A stretch of DNA of 64,000 nt from Chloroflexota bacterium (GTDB taxonomy: Bacteria; Chloroflexota; Anaerolineae; 4572-78; J111): NCBI GenBank assembly GCA_016860845.1, contig BOKF01000028.1, positions 1-64,000 of the forward strand, in the 5' to 3' direction. Positions 8,653 to 16,580 of the stretch are shown here, one piece after another. The notes beneath the pieces were generated by a model, which saw nothing but the letters and a program-made list of their open reading frames with translations, searched no databases and was not told the DNA's origin. How positions within the stretch are numbered: the first letter of the stretch is position 1; each line of letters begins with the position of its first letter. A program made the position numbers and the translations under genes.

Positions 8653-10050
8653 TTACGCAGCAGCCACAATCAGCCTGCCGTAAGCCGGGGCCATACGAAC
8701 GGTAAAGTGGCGCAGTACCGGCGGCGCTTCGACCATGCGTACCCCACGGATGCGCTCCCGCAGCCCGTTAACGTGAATCAGCACCTCGGCCAGGTAATCC
8801 ACATGGCTCTGGGTGTAAACCCGGCGGGGAAAGGCCAGCCGGACCAGTTCCATCGCCGCCGCTTTTTCGCTGCCGTCGGGCTGGTGGCCGAACATAACCG
8901 AACCAATCTCGACCGAGCGGATGCCGCCTTCCAGGTACAGCACCAGACCCAAGGCCCAGGCGGGGTACTCGCTCTGGGGAATGTGGGGCAGCATCGCCCG
9001 CGCGTCGAGGTAGATGGCATGACCGCCGGGCGGCCGCACAATCGGGATGCCTTCACGGGTCAGGATGTCGCCCAGGTATTCCACCGAGCGGATGCGGTAG
9101 CGCAGGTAATCCTCGTCCAGCACCTCGTGCAGGCCGACGGCGATGGCTTCCAGGTCGTACCCGGCCAGGCCGCCGTAGGTCGGGAAACCCTCGGTTAAAA
9201 TCAGCATATTTTTGCAGCGCTGGGCCAGGTCGTCGTCGTTGAGGGCCAGGAAACCGCCGATGTTGGCCAGGCCGTCCTTTTTGGCACTCATGGTGCAGCC
9301 GTCCACGTAGCTGAACATCTCCTGGGCAATCGCCAGCGGCGTCTTACCGGCGTAACCCGGCTCACGCAGCTTGATGAACCAGGCATTTTCGGCAAAGCGG
9401 CAGGCATCCAGGAAGAGGGGGACGCCGTAACGGTGGCACAGCTCGCTGGCGGCGCGGATGTTGGCCATGCTGACCGGCTGCCCCCCACCCGAATTGTTGG
9501 TCACGGTGATCATGGCCAGCGGCACCCGGCCCGGATTTTCGACCAGGACTCGCTCTAAGGCCGTCAAATCAATGTTACCCTTGAAGGGGTGAAGCTCCTC
9601 CGGGTGAGTCCCTTCCGGGATGGGCAAATCCAGGGCCGTGGCTTTACGGTACTCGGTGTTGGCCCGGGTGGTGTCGAAGTGGGTGTTGTTGGGCACGATG
9701 TCGCCGGGTTTGAGGGTCGAGCCAAACAGGATGCGTTCGGCGGCGCGGCCCTGGTGGGTGGGGATGACGTGCTTGAGGTTGGTAATCTCGCGCACCGCCG
9801 CCTCAAAACGGAAGAACGACCTGGCCCCGGCGTAGGACTCGTCGCCCTGCATCATCCCGGCCCACTGCGCCGAGGACATCGCCCCCGTGCCGGAGTCGGT
9901 CAGTAGGTCAATCAGCACATCTTCGGCTTTGAGCAGGAAGAGGTTGTAGCCGGCCTCCTTCAGCGCCGCTTCCCGTTCCTCGCGGGTGGTATGGCGGATC
10001 GGTTCGACGGTTTTGATGCGGAAGGGTTCGATGATGGTTTTGAAGTGCAT
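8653..10050 (-). CDS. tnaA: Tryptophanase (tryptophan indole-lyase)
   Basis: 465 aa, PLP-dependent beta-eliminating lyase that cleaves L-tryptophan to indole, pyruvate and ammonia. The start is the ATG at 10050, preceded at 7 nt by GGAGGAG; an in-frame TTG five codons upstream is rejected. Conserved motifs include DLLTDSGTGAMS, IPTHQGRAAE, the PLP-lysine motif TMSAKKDG (K258) and EGFPTYGGLAG. Two residues separate this from tyrosine phenol-lyase: D126 in NTHFDTTR (Thr in TPL) and H448 in VLRHFT (Phe in TPL), both matching tryptophanase. No tnaC-like leader peptide is seen in the 64-nt gap to the divergent gene. Confidence 0.88.
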   Translation of the reverse strand: MHFKTIIEPFRIKTVEPIRHTTREEREAALKEAGYNLFLLKAEDVLIDLLTDSGTGAMSSAQWAGMMQGDESYAGARSFFRFEAAVREITNLKHVIPTHQGRAAERILFGSTLKPGDIVPNNTHFDTTRANTEYRKATALDLPIPEGTHPEELHPFKGNIDLTALERVLVENPGRVPLAMITVTNNSGGGQPVSMANIRAASELCHRYGVPLFLDACRFAENAWFIKLREPGYAGKTPLAIAQEMFSYVDGCTMSAKKDGLANIGGFLALNDDDLAQRCKNMLILTEGFPTYGGLAGYDLEAIAVGLHEVLDEDYLRYRIRSVEYLGDILTREGIPIVRPPGGHAIYLDARAMLPHIPQSEYPAWALGLVLYLEGGIRSVEIGSVMFGHQPDGSEKAAAMELVRLAFPRRVYTQSHVDYLAEVLIHVNGLRERIRGVRMVEAPPVLRHFTVRMAPAYGRLIVAAA

Positions 10051-10087
10051 GAGTGGCTCCTCCAACTTTTATAGTTGGCCGGTAAAA

Positions 10088-10096
10088 TGCTATAAT
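10088..10096 (+). promoter_or_regulatory. Extended -10 promoter for the HNH pair
   Basis: TGCTATAAT contains TGn plus a consensus TATAAT at 10091-10096. The -35 region (around TTTATA, 10068-10073) is weak, as expected for an extended -10 promoter. AGGAG at 10102-10106 then serves the ATG at 10115, so the untranslated leader is short. Confidence 0.65.
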
Positions 10097-10114
10097 CTTA
10101 GCAGGAGATGATAG

Positions 10115-10465
10115 ATGGTCGAAATTGTGATGCAAGTTCCCGATAATCTGGCGCAGCGGTTACAACCGCTGTCCCACTGGCTACCGACCGTTCTGGAACT
10201 AAGCCTGGTCGGCTTTAAGACCCCGGCAGTGCAGACCGCCTCGGAAATTATTGATTTCCTGGCGACCGGCCCAGCACCGGCTGAAGTACTGGCGTATCAT
10301 GTCTCTGATAGAGCACAGGAACGCTTGCACCGGTTACTGGCGGTCAACGCCGCCGGATTAACTACGGCTGAAGAGCAGGCCGAATTGGATGAAATCCAAC
10401 AAATCGAGCACATCATGATCTTGCTCAAGGCACAGGCCCAGGAACAACTACTGCAAAATAACTGA
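10115..10465 (+). CDS. Hypothetical protein translationally coupled to an HNH nuclease
   Basis: 116 aa, mainly helical, with no signal peptide or membrane segment. It starts MVEIVMQVPDNLAQRLQ and ends in a Glu/Gln-rich helix. AGGAG lies 8 nt before the ATG. Its TGA overlaps the HNH start by one base (TGATG), so the two proteins are made together. Similar small partners upstream of HNH genes occur in cyanobacteria and Chloroflexota (from memory), where an antitoxin-like or DNA-binding role is possible. I see no direct evidence for either. Confidence 0.75.
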   Translation: MVEIVMQVPDNLAQRLQPLSHWLPTVLELSLVGFKTPAVQTASEIIDFLATGPAPAEVLAYHVSDRAQERLHRLLAVNAAGLTTAEEQAELDEIQQIEHIMILLKAQAQEQLLQNN

Positions 10466-10875
10466 TGGCCGAGACTATTTCACCTGCCCTGCGCGAGTTG
10501 GTTTTTGAGCGGGCTATGGCTCGCTGCGAATACTGTTTATTACCGCAGAGCATTGCGGCTCACAAGCACGAGCCGGATCACATTATCCCCAGGCAGCACG
10601 ATGGCGAAATCAATGCCGACAATCTGGCCTTAGCCTGTGTTCGTTGTAATCGTTATAAAGGTTACAATGTTGGTTCGTTTGACCCTGAAACAGGCCGACT
10701 TGTGCCGTTCTACAATCCTCGTACCCAGATTTGGTCAGAACATTTTCGACTCGAAGGAGCTATCATTCACCCTTTGACTCCGCAAGGCCGGGTGACCGCC
10801 AAGATGCTCCACTTTAATGATACTGAACGAGTTGAGGAACGAGAAAGACTCATCGCAGTTAAGTTGTACCCTTAA
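10465..10875 (+). CDS. HNH endonuclease
   Basis: 136 aa. The HNH core is clear: ARCEYCLLP supplies the first zinc Cys pair, HEPDHIIPRQHDG the catalytic His region, NADNLALACVRCNRYKG the Asn and second Cys pair. The C-terminal region continues with FDPETGRLVPFYNPRTQIW, typical of the compact stand-alone HNH family rather than Cas9 or restriction fusions. It overlaps its upstream partner by one base. The biological role is unknown: nuclease of a toxin-like pair, homing nuclease or DNA repair enzyme. Confidence 0.88.
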   Translation: MAETISPALRELVFERAMARCEYCLLPQSIAAHKHEPDHIIPRQHDGEINADNLALACVRCNRYKGYNVGSFDPETGRLVPFYNPRTQIWSEHFRLEGAIIHPLTPQGRVTAKMLHFNDTERVEERERLIAVKLYP

Positions 10876-10963
10876 GTCGGCCCTGAACTGCAAAAGGCTG
10901 CAAGCTTGTAGTCAGGCTATCTCCAGCAGTAATCTTCAAGCAAAATGTCTGAAGAAGCTTTTG

Positions 10964-11206
10964 TCAAATATCTTCCTGTTTCAATGCATGTGTACGATAT
11001 TGATACCAAATCTCAAGCTTAAAATCTCTGGATTGTTGGCCATAAATCCAACCAAATAAATTCCCCATATTCGCATGAGTCTTTCGGGTCAGAACAGTAT
11101 CATAAAGCTTCCCGTTAACTGCTGCATCAGTCCATCCTGCCAAGAATGCTCGTAAATGGGTATCCTGAGGATCCTCGTCTCTAATATCTTCTCTTTTATC
11201 CTGCAT
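10964..11206 (-). CDS. Small hypothetical protein
   Basis: 80 aa, soluble, starting MQDKREDIRDEDPQDTHLRA. GAGG lies a few bases before the ATG at 11206. The sequence has aromatic residues spaced as in a folded domain (LFGWIYGQQ, LEIWYQYRTH). It is the last gene of the minus-strand series running from about 15.3 kb. Its base composition is more AT-rich than holA upstream. No family recognised; a chance ORF is possible but less likely given the ribosome site. Confidence 0.55.
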   Translation of the reverse strand: MQDKREDIRDEDPQDTHLRAFLAGWTDAAVNGKLYDTVLTRKTHANMGNLFGWIYGQQSRDFKLEIWYQYRTHALKQEDI

Positions 11207-11231
11207 AGTAAGCCTCTTTTCTTAACACTAA

Positions 11232-12248
11232 TTACCGTGAACACAGCCGTGCAATCAGCGTGTCCAACGCCAACAGGCTGTCCATCCGGCCCGTCTTGAT
11301 CGCTACATCCATTTCCAGCAGCATCTCCAGGGTTTGCTCCAGGCGGGCCATCGAGAAATTGGCCGCTTCTTTGAGGCGGGCGGTGGCAGCGTAATCGCTT
11401 TTCCAGCCTTTGGCCTGGGCAATTTCGGCGGGGGACATGCCCCGCTCGGCCATGTCTTTGACCTCGATCAGGGCGCGGATTTGGGCGGCGATGCTGCCGA
11501 GGATGGCCATGGGGTTGCTGCCTTCGTCCAGCTCTTTGTGCATCTGGTCGTAGGCCCGGCGGGCGTTGCGCTGGCCGATGGCGTTGGACAGGCCAAACTG
11601 GTCGGCCTCTTCGGTGTAGGGTACGAGCAGGTCAATATCGGCTTTGTTGATGGGGCGCTGGCCGGCCACGTAGAGGGCCAGCTTTTCCAGTTCATTGTTG
11701 AGGGTGCGCAAATCCGGGCCGACCAGCCGGGCCAGCAGGTCAGCCGCGCCCGGTTCGATGACCGCGCCGTGCTCGGTGGCCCGCCGGATAATCCAGCCCG
11801 GCAAATTCTCGGAAACCGCGAACAGGATGGCTTCGCCGCCCAGTTCTTTGACCGCCTTGAGGACGGCGTGCGACCGGTCCAGCGCTTTCGTCTCGACCAA
11901 AACGAGGTCGGTGGTCGGCGGCATCCGGCCCAGGTAGTCAAGCAGGGCTTGCAGTTGCTCGGTTTTATCGGGGCTGCTGGGGTTGAAGATGACTTTGGCG
12001 GGATCACCATCCGCGCCTTCGGTTCTGCCGCTCAGAAAGGCCAGGTAGCCGGTGACGATGACCAGCCGCCTCGCCGCCAAAAAAGGCATGGCATCGGTGT
12101 GCTGGCGCAGATCGCTCAGGCGCAGGGTGCGGCCGTCCAGCAGAGCCATATTCATCTCCGCCGTTGTTGGGTCGCCCAGGGCGGCTCGCAGAGCAGCGAT
12201 TTTTTCCGTCCGTGAGAAATCGTCGGGGCCGTGAAAGAGGTAGAGCAT
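11232..12248 (-). CDS. holA: DNA polymerase III delta subunit
   Basis: About 338 aa from the ATG at 12248 (MLYLFHGPDDF), the usual HolA length. The delta subunit opens the sliding clamp in the clamp-loader complex. The N-terminal motif LFHGPDDFSRTEKIAALRAA, the middle region FSVSENLPGWIIRRA-like segment and LARLVGPDLRTLNNELEKLA are characteristic. Upstream in-frame codons are translated heptad repeat (12247-12313) and are rejected as part of the protein. The repeat touches the start codon, leaving no normal Shine-Dalgarno site. It follows the DUF6391 gene on the minus strand. Confidence 0.88.
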   Translation of the reverse strand: MLYLFHGPDDFSRTEKIAALRAALGDPTTAEMNMALLDGRTLRLSDLRQHTDAMPFLAARRLVIVTGYLAFLSGRTEGADGDPAKVIFNPSSPDKTEQLQALLDYLGRMPPTTDLVLVETKALDRSHAVLKAVKELGGEAILFAVSENLPGWIIRRATEHGAVIEPGAADLLARLVGPDLRTLNNELEKLALYVAGQRPINKADIDLLVPYTEEADQFGLSNAIGQRNARRAYDQMHKELDEGSNPMAILGSIAAQIRALIEVKDMAERGMSPAEIAQAKGWKSDYAATARLKEAANFSMARLEQTLEMLLEMDVAIKTGRMDSLLALDTLIARLCSR

Positions 12249-12313
12249 GGCGAATGATGAATGGCGAATGGCGAATGGCAATACTACTGACTCGCTATTC
12301 GCTCATTCGCCAT
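12247..12313. repeat. Heptad hairpin array (ATGGCGA type) at the holA start
   Basis: Five consecutive 7-nt units run from 12247 to 12281 (ATGGCGA, ATGATGA, ATGGCGA, ATGGCGA, ATGGCAA). After a 10-nt spacer, complementary units TCGCTAT, TCGCTCA and TCGCCAT follow to 12313. The array fills the gap between the DUF6391 gene and holA and overlaps the holA start codon. Confidence 0.85.
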
Positions 12314-12317
12314 TCCT

Positions 12318-12827
12318 TTACTGGACTGTTTCAACCCGATGGGTAATCATATTGCCGGTAGGGTTGACGCTGACATTTTTGATTTCCAGGTTGCCGGGCT
12401 GGCCGGTGGTGGTGAACCGCTCCTGGAGCAGCAGGCCCAGCGGCTGGGCAATAACTGCGGCCAGGGTGGCGGCCAGCACAGCCCCCGGAATGCTGGTCCA
12501 GCGGAAACGGCCGCTCGAAGTTCGATCCAGGCTGAGAGCAACAAACGCGGCCAGGCCGGTCAGCAGGCCCGTGGTCGCCACAACCGTACCGCAGCGGGGA
12601 TGGACGGCCAGCTCGGCTTCGCCCTGGCGCAGGCGGCGTAGGGCTTCCTGGGCGGCATGTTTCACTTCGGAGGTGTCAACCGGGCCGTAAAGGGTAAAAC
12701 CGTTCCAATCGCTGCGGCCCACCAGGGAGAGGTTGCCGTTACGCCGGCTCAGAATATGGATCGTCGCGTGTTCCAGGCCGTGGTTGCGCTGGATACGGGT
12801 AATGAGAGACGAGTTAGGTAAACTCAT
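12318..12827 (-). CDS. DUF6391-like membrane protein
   Basis: 169 aa. The N-terminal motif NHGLEHATIHILSRRN is the hallmark I associate with DUF6391. A second conserved block HPRCGTVVATTGLLTGLAAF leads into two hydrophobic helices (about 93-112 and 122-142). The His-Glu-His and Cys arrangement could bind a metal, but no activity is known to me. AAGGAG lies 9 nt before the ATG at 12827. It sits between the sortase and holA genes, so it may be part of the envelope cluster. Confidence 0.75.
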   Translation of the reverse strand: MSLPNSSLITRIQRNHGLEHATIHILSRRNGNLSLVGRSDWNGFTLYGPVDTSEVKHAAQEALRRLRQGEAELAVHPRCGTVVATTGLLTGLAAFVALSLDRTSSGRFRWTSIPGAVLAATLAAVIAQPLGLLLQERFTTTGQPGNLEIKNVSVNPTGNMITHRVETVQ

Positions 12828-12854
12828 GCAAGAAAGCTCCTTAAAATTATTTTT

Positions 12855-12929
12855 GATTTACGATTTACGATTGATTACTGCTCCAAATCGTAAATCCACG
12901 CCCGGAGGGGCAGTCCGAAATCGTAAATC
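12855..12929. repeat. Heptad array (GATTTAC type)
   Basis: GATTTAC GATTTAC GATTGAT at 12855-12875 is followed by CCAAATC GTAAATC (12883-12896) and, after a GC-rich insert, CGAAATC GTAAATC (12916-12929). It lies between the sortase 3' end and the DUF6391 start and overlaps the sortase end region. Confidence 0.75.
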
Positions 12930-13913
12930 TTACAGGGGTTTGGCGACAACAATGACGCGGTGGGTGTTATTGGTGTAAGGCCAGCAGGTCACCAGGGTCA
13001 GCCGTTCATCGGTGGTCGAGGCAATCCATTGGGCGTTGCGCTGGCGGACCTCAATCGGCTCGCCCTTTTCCTTGACAATTGTTTTTAAATCAACCACATA
13101 CTCAAACCTTTGGTCGCCGGCATAAACGGTGACTTTATCGCCCACTTCGACATTGACCAAATCGCGGAAAACTTCGCCGTTGACATTGTGGTGACCGGCC
13201 ATGACCGTATTGCCCGGCTGGCCCAGGAGAGCGGTCGTCTCGTGCCAGCCCGCGGCATAATCGGCCACTTGCCAGATGCTGTACTGCTGGCCGTTCTGTT
13301 CGACCACCTGCCAGCCGACCGGGATGACCTTGGTATCAATGCCGACCGACTCGACAACCAGCCGGGTCGGAACCCCATTGCCGCCAGCCGGGACCGGATT
13401 AGGCGCGGGAGCCGGGGGCGGGGGGGCGGGTTCGGGTGTGGCCGTTGGTGTTGGCAGCGGATATTGATCGGGAGGCTGTGCTGCGGGAGTAGCGGTAGAC
13501 GGTGCAGGCTCAGGTGGCGGCGGGGCGGGCGGCGGCTCCGCTGGTGGTACTTGATCGCCCGGTTGGACTGTGACCGGAATGGGTGTGGGTTCATCCGGGT
13601 TGAGCGTTTCGGGCAAAAAGTTAGGCGGCGGCACCACCCAGGTTGCGGTGGGCGTGGGCGGCTTGGTCGGTGAGGGGGTCAGCGTAGGTGGGGGACTCCA
13701 GACAGTTGGGGTAGGTGATGGCGTTGCGGTCGGCGGCGGGCCTGCCTGAGCCAGAGCGCCGGGCGGCGCATTCAAAACAAAATCCCAGCGGTCCTGCACA
13801 TCCTGGTAGGCCCAAAAGAGGGCAATGCCGGTCAAAATGACCATGGTCCAGACAAAACTGGCAAACAGCAGGGCCACTTGCTCGATCAAGATCTCTTTAT
13901 TGGACAGCTTCAT
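12930..13913 (-). CDS. Sortase with long proline-rich stalk
   Basis: 327 aa. An N-terminal transmembrane helix (about 10-35) is followed by a Pro/Thr/Ala-rich linker (about 50-180) and a C-terminal sortase domain (about 185-327). Catalytic residues are visible: His241 in TVMAGHHN, Cys310 in LVTCWP and Arg319 in HRVIVV. Sortases are transpeptidases that cleave a sorting motif and attach or link surface proteins. The spaced Asp/Asn-rich region and domain order fit class D/E-like enzymes, though the class is uncertain. Its start overlaps the lgt-like gene by 4 nt, implying co-translation. No LPXTG-type substrate is visible in the window. Confidence 0.88.
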   Translation of the reverse strand: MKLSNKEILIEQVALLFASFVWTMVILTGIALFWAYQDVQDRWDFVLNAPPGALAQAGPPPTATPSPTPTVWSPPPTLTPSPTKPPTPTATWVVPPPNFLPETLNPDEPTPIPVTVQPGDQVPPAEPPPAPPPPEPAPSTATPAAQPPDQYPLPTPTATPEPAPPPPAPAPNPVPAGGNGVPTRLVVESVGIDTKVIPVGWQVVEQNGQQYSIWQVADYAAGWHETTALLGQPGNTVMAGHHNVNGEVFRDLVNVEVGDKVTVYAGDQRFEYVVDLKTIVKEKGEPIEVRQRNAQWIASTTDERLTLVTCWPYTNNTHRVIVVAKPL

Positions 13914-14644
13914 AGGCTCGTGTTCCTGGTAAAATTATAAGCCATAACGCTCAGGGTGACAACTAAAACGGCTAAAGCCGCAACTTGTACCGTCAGAATT
14001 CCAGCGCCGAGAATGGCAGGCTGCGCCCGGAAGATTTCCAGCAGCAAGCGGCCCAGGCTGTAGAGAGCTACCACCAGCCAAAAGTAAAATCCGGGCCAGG
14101 GCCGCCAGCTCCGGCCGGCATACAAAATCACGCCAATGACCAGACCGAGCGCTGCTTCATACAGTTGGATGGGATGGCGAAGCGTGCCCGCCACCTCCAC
14201 GGCCCAAGGGACTGTTGAAGGCGCGCCCAGCGCCTCGCCGCCTAAAAATGCGCCGATGTGGGCAACCACCAGGGCTGCGACCAACCCCGGCGCTAACGCC
14301 TCAAGAAAAACGGCCAGGGGCACGTTTTTGCGCTGGACGTAAATCAGGACAGCCAGGCCGGCAATGATCACCCCCTCCAGCGGCGAGAGCGCGTTGCGGG
14401 ATAAAGAGAGGGCCTGGGTCAGATCGCCGGCATAATTATTCCAATGGCTCAGCACAAACCAGAGACGCGCCCCGATCACCCCGGCCAGCAGGCCATATAA
14501 CCCGGCGTTGTAAACGTGATCGCCGTCAAGATCTAAACGCCTGGCCTGAAGCGCAGCCAGCCACATCCCGGCCCACAGGGCGAGCAAAAGAAAGAACGGA
14601 TAGGTCGGAATGGCAACTGAACCGAGCAAGAGGGTGGGCAGCAT
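13910..14644 (-). CDS. Diverged prolipoprotein diacylglyceryl transferase (Lgt-like)
   Basis: 244 aa with about seven membrane helices. HPIQLYEAALG and the IPTYPF N-terminus are typical of Lgt, which transfers diacylglycerol to lipobox cysteines. However, the signature GRxGNFxNGExxG reads AHIGAFLGGEALG: the essential Arg (R143 in E. coli) is His and the Asn is Ala. Either this is an inactive or altered-specificity paralogue, or the lineage uses a different signature. It overlaps the sortase gene by ATGA and follows the TlpA-like gene. A heptad array ends 12 nt before its ATG and no Shine-Dalgarno site is seen. Confidence 0.78.
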   Translation of the reverse strand: MLPTLLLGSVAIPTYPFFLLLALWAGMWLAALQARRLDLDGDHVYNAGLYGLLAGVIGARLWFVLSHWNNYAGDLTQALSLSRNALSPLEGVIIAGLAVLIYVQRKNVPLAVFLEALAPGLVAALVVAHIGAFLGGEALGAPSTVPWAVEVAGTLRHPIQLYEAALGLVIGVILYAGRSWRPWPGFYFWLVVALYSLGRLLLEIFRAQPAILGAGILTVQVAALAVLVVTLSVMAYNFTRNTSL

Positions 14645-14656
14645 GGTGAGTCAGCA

Positions 14657-14700
14657 AATGGCGAATAGCGAATGGCGAATGGCGATACGCTGGTCCGCTC
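14657..14700. repeat. Heptad array (AATGGCG type) upstream of the lgt-like gene
   Basis: Four in-phase units AATGGCG, AATAGCG, AATGGCG, AATGGCG occupy 14657-14684, followed by a short, weak complementary arm (CGCTCATTT). The unit is the same heptamer as in the arrays at 12247 and 29189. Confidence 0.8.
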
Positions 14701-14706
14701 ATTTAT

Positions 14707-15303
14707 CTACATTTCTGATAATTTGGCCTCAATATAGGCTTTATTGACCGGGCCGGTAAAAATTTCGTTGACGTTACCATTTCGATCAATGAAGATGGAA
14801 GTCGGCAGGCCCAGGATGTTGTAAGCTTTGGCCGTTTCGCCGGTTTCGTCCAGCACAATGGGAAAGGTCACGCCAAACTCCTCTAAAAAGGCCGGTATCT
14901 GGTCTTTTTGATCGGTTGTCGTGTTGTTGATGCCGATAATTACTAGCTCATCCGCGTTGTCAACTGCGGCCTTTTGAAAATCAGGGAACTCCGAGCGGCA
15001 GGGGCCGCACCAGGTAGCCCAAAAGTTAACCAGCACCGGCTTACCTTTGAAGTCGCTCAGGCGCACCGTCTCACCTTCGAGCGTCGGCAGGGCAAAATCC
15101 GGGGCCGGGTGACCTACGACCGGGGCCGGTTCCAGGGTCACATTTTCGCCCTGGGAGGCCAGGCTGCTCAACAGGCTGCTCGAATAAGCAATCCAGAGGC
15201 TGCCCAGGACGATCACCAGGCCAATCAGGGCTAACCAAAACCAGCGCGCCTTCAAAAGCGGCGGAATGGGCTGAGGTTCTTTGACAGAGGTATCCACATT
15301 CAT
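14707..15303 (-). CDS. TlpA/ResA-type membrane-anchored thioredoxin
   Basis: 198 aa. A signal-anchor helix (about 20-48) precedes a thioredoxin fold with the redox motif WATWCGPCRSEF. The AhpC/TSA-type start (HPAPDFALPTLEGETVRLSD) and LPTSIFIDRNG cis-proline loop are typical of TlpA/ResA/CcmG. Such proteins reduce or isomerise disulfides outside the membrane, for example in cytochrome c or cell-wall assembly. It is the first gene of the TlpA-Lgt-sortase series, so a role in folding exported surface proteins is plausible. Confidence 0.88.
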   Translation of the reverse strand: MNVDTSVKEPQPIPPLLKARWFWLALIGLVIVLGSLWIAYSSSLLSSLASQGENVTLEPAPVVGHPAPDFALPTLEGETVRLSDFKGKPVLVNFWATWCGPCRSEFPDFQKAAVDNADELVIIGINNTTTDQKDQIPAFLEEFGVTFPIVLDETGETAKAYNILGLPTSIFIDRNGNVNEIFTGPVNKAYIEAKLSEM

Positions 15304-15470
15304 CGTTTCGTTCTCACTTTCCAGAGCTATAGGGCTATTTTATGCTCATATTCTTAAGTGGATATTAACCTCAGTCGCCAATATTGGCCGCAAATCACTG
15401 TTAACGGTTTTAATCATTATCACTATGTCAAGTTATTTTGTCAAACAAATGGGCGAGTAAGCGAATATTG

Positions 15471-15498
15471 TTGAATTAATTGCCGAATACAGTATAAT
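15471..15498 (+). promoter_or_regulatory. Sigma-70-type promoter upstream of prmA
   Basis: TTGAAT (15471-15476) and TATAAT (15493-15498) are separated by 16 bp. Transcription would start near 15505, giving a leader of about 180 nt before prmA. Confidence 0.7.
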
Positions 15499-15500
15499 AA

Positions 15501-15628
15501 GGCCGGCTGCCAATCTGTTCGCTTCCGAACAGGTCCTTGAGCAGCATCGTGACCGCTTGGAAATGAGTTGAGTCTGGCCAGCCAGATGCCTGCCTGGTTA
15601 GGAGTGGGCCGTTTACTGGCAGTCAGCC
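15501..15628 (+). ncRNA. Structured RNA element, leader of prmA or independent small RNA
   Basis: A 12-nt arm at 15501-15512 (GGCCGGCTGCCA) pairs at 11 of 12 positions (one G-U) with 15617-15628. Inside are a perfect 7-bp hairpin CTGTTCG/CGAACAG (15515-15532 region) and a TCTGG/CCAGA hairpin. A promoter lies immediately upstream. No terminator is clear after it. The closing stem and size suggest a structured leader, or a 6S-like small RNA; the multibranched shape is not a clean match to 6S. Confidence 0.35.
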
Positions 15629-15685
15629 CGCGAATTGGGCAGCGATTTTATACTTACATTGTAGCCTGTTGTTATCTCATCAGAG

Positions 15686-16564
15686 ATGGATTTTATCGAA
15701 ATTGCCTTAACTGACCTTAACGGCGAAGCCGCCGAAACCATTGGCGAGTTATTTAATCGCTATGGCTATGGCGGCGCGGTGATGGAGAGCTTTCCGCCTG
15801 ATTTTGATAAAGTCACCGTGCGCACCGTTATCCCCAGTGAGGACGATCACCGCCTGCGGGAAATCGAGCTGATGCTGACCCTGATTGGCCAGGCGCTGCC
15901 CGGCGGCCTGCCGGTCCCCCGGCTGCAATTCGTGGGTAAAAGCGATTGGGCCGAATCCTGGAAAGCCCATTTTCATCCGGTGCGGGTGGGGCGCAGCTTT
16001 GTGATTAAACCGAGCTGGCGCGATTACGCTCCCGCTGCCGGCGACCTGATCATCGAGATTGATCCCGGCCTGGCCTTTGGCAGCGGCCTGCACCCGACCA
16101 CCCAGTTATGTCTCAGAATCCTGGAAGATATGCCCCTGCATGGCAAAACCCTGTTTGACGTGGGGACGGGTTCGGGTATCCTGGCTCTGGCTGCCCTCAA
16201 GCTGGGTGTGGCCAGGGTGCGGGCCGTGGATATAGACGATATTGCCGTGCGGGTGACCCAGGAGAATTTCGAGCGGAACGGCTACTCCCAGAGCGCGGAG
16301 ACGGAGGTCGCCGTTGGCTCGGCGGGGGATATCGGCGGCCGGCAGTGGGATATTGTCGTGGCCAATATCCTGGCCAATACCATCATCGAACTGCTGCCCG
16401 ACCTGAAAACGGCCCTGACTCCGGGCGGCCGCCTGATCCTCTCCGGCATTATCGCCGAGCAAGAAGCGAGCGTCACCGCTGCAGCAGCGGGCCACCACCT
16501 GCGCCTCAGCGACCGGCGGATGGAAGAAGATTGGGTAGCCTTAGTTTTCCAACCTAAACCCTAA
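15686..16564 (+). CDS. prmA: Ribosomal protein L11 methyltransferase
   Basis: 292 aa. An N-terminal substrate-binding domain (about 1-120) precedes a class I SAM methyltransferase fold. SAM motif I is FDVGTGSGILALAALKLG (about 155-172) and motif IV is VANILANTIIELLPDL. The hinge segment PSWRDYAPAAGDLIIEIDPG and AFGSGLHPTTQLCL are diagnostic of PrmA, which trimethylates L11. No strong Shine-Dalgarno site precedes the ATG, and the transcript has a long structured leader. Confidence 0.92.
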   Translation: MDFIEIALTDLNGEAAETIGELFNRYGYGGAVMESFPPDFDKVTVRTVIPSEDDHRLREIELMLTLIGQALPGGLPVPRLQFVGKSDWAESWKAHFHPVRVGRSFVIKPSWRDYAPAAGDLIIEIDPGLAFGSGLHPTTQLCLRILEDMPLHGKTLFDVGTGSGILALAALKLGVARVRAVDIDDIAVRVTQENFERNGYSQSAETEVAVGSAGDIGGRQWDIVVANILANTIIELLPDLKTALTPGGRLILSGIIAEQEASVTAAAAGHHLRLSDRRMEEDWVALVFQPKP

Positions 16565-16580
16565 CGCCTTATGGCCTTTG

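Larger units (their letters stand above)
15304..15685. other. Intergenic region between TlpA and prmA
   Basis: The divergent gap is AT-rich near 15340-15490 and contains a good plus-strand promoter (15471-15498) followed by a structured transcribed leader (15501-15628). I see no protein gene. Confidence 0.6.

Noticed and set aside
8653..10050. Tyrosine phenol-lyase
   Set aside because: D126 and H448 match tryptophanase; phenol-lyase has Thr and Phe at these places.
11334..12215. 293-codon open frame antisense to holA
   Set aside because: It is a frame shadow of a GC-rich gene; holA on the other strand has recognisable motifs and this frame has none.
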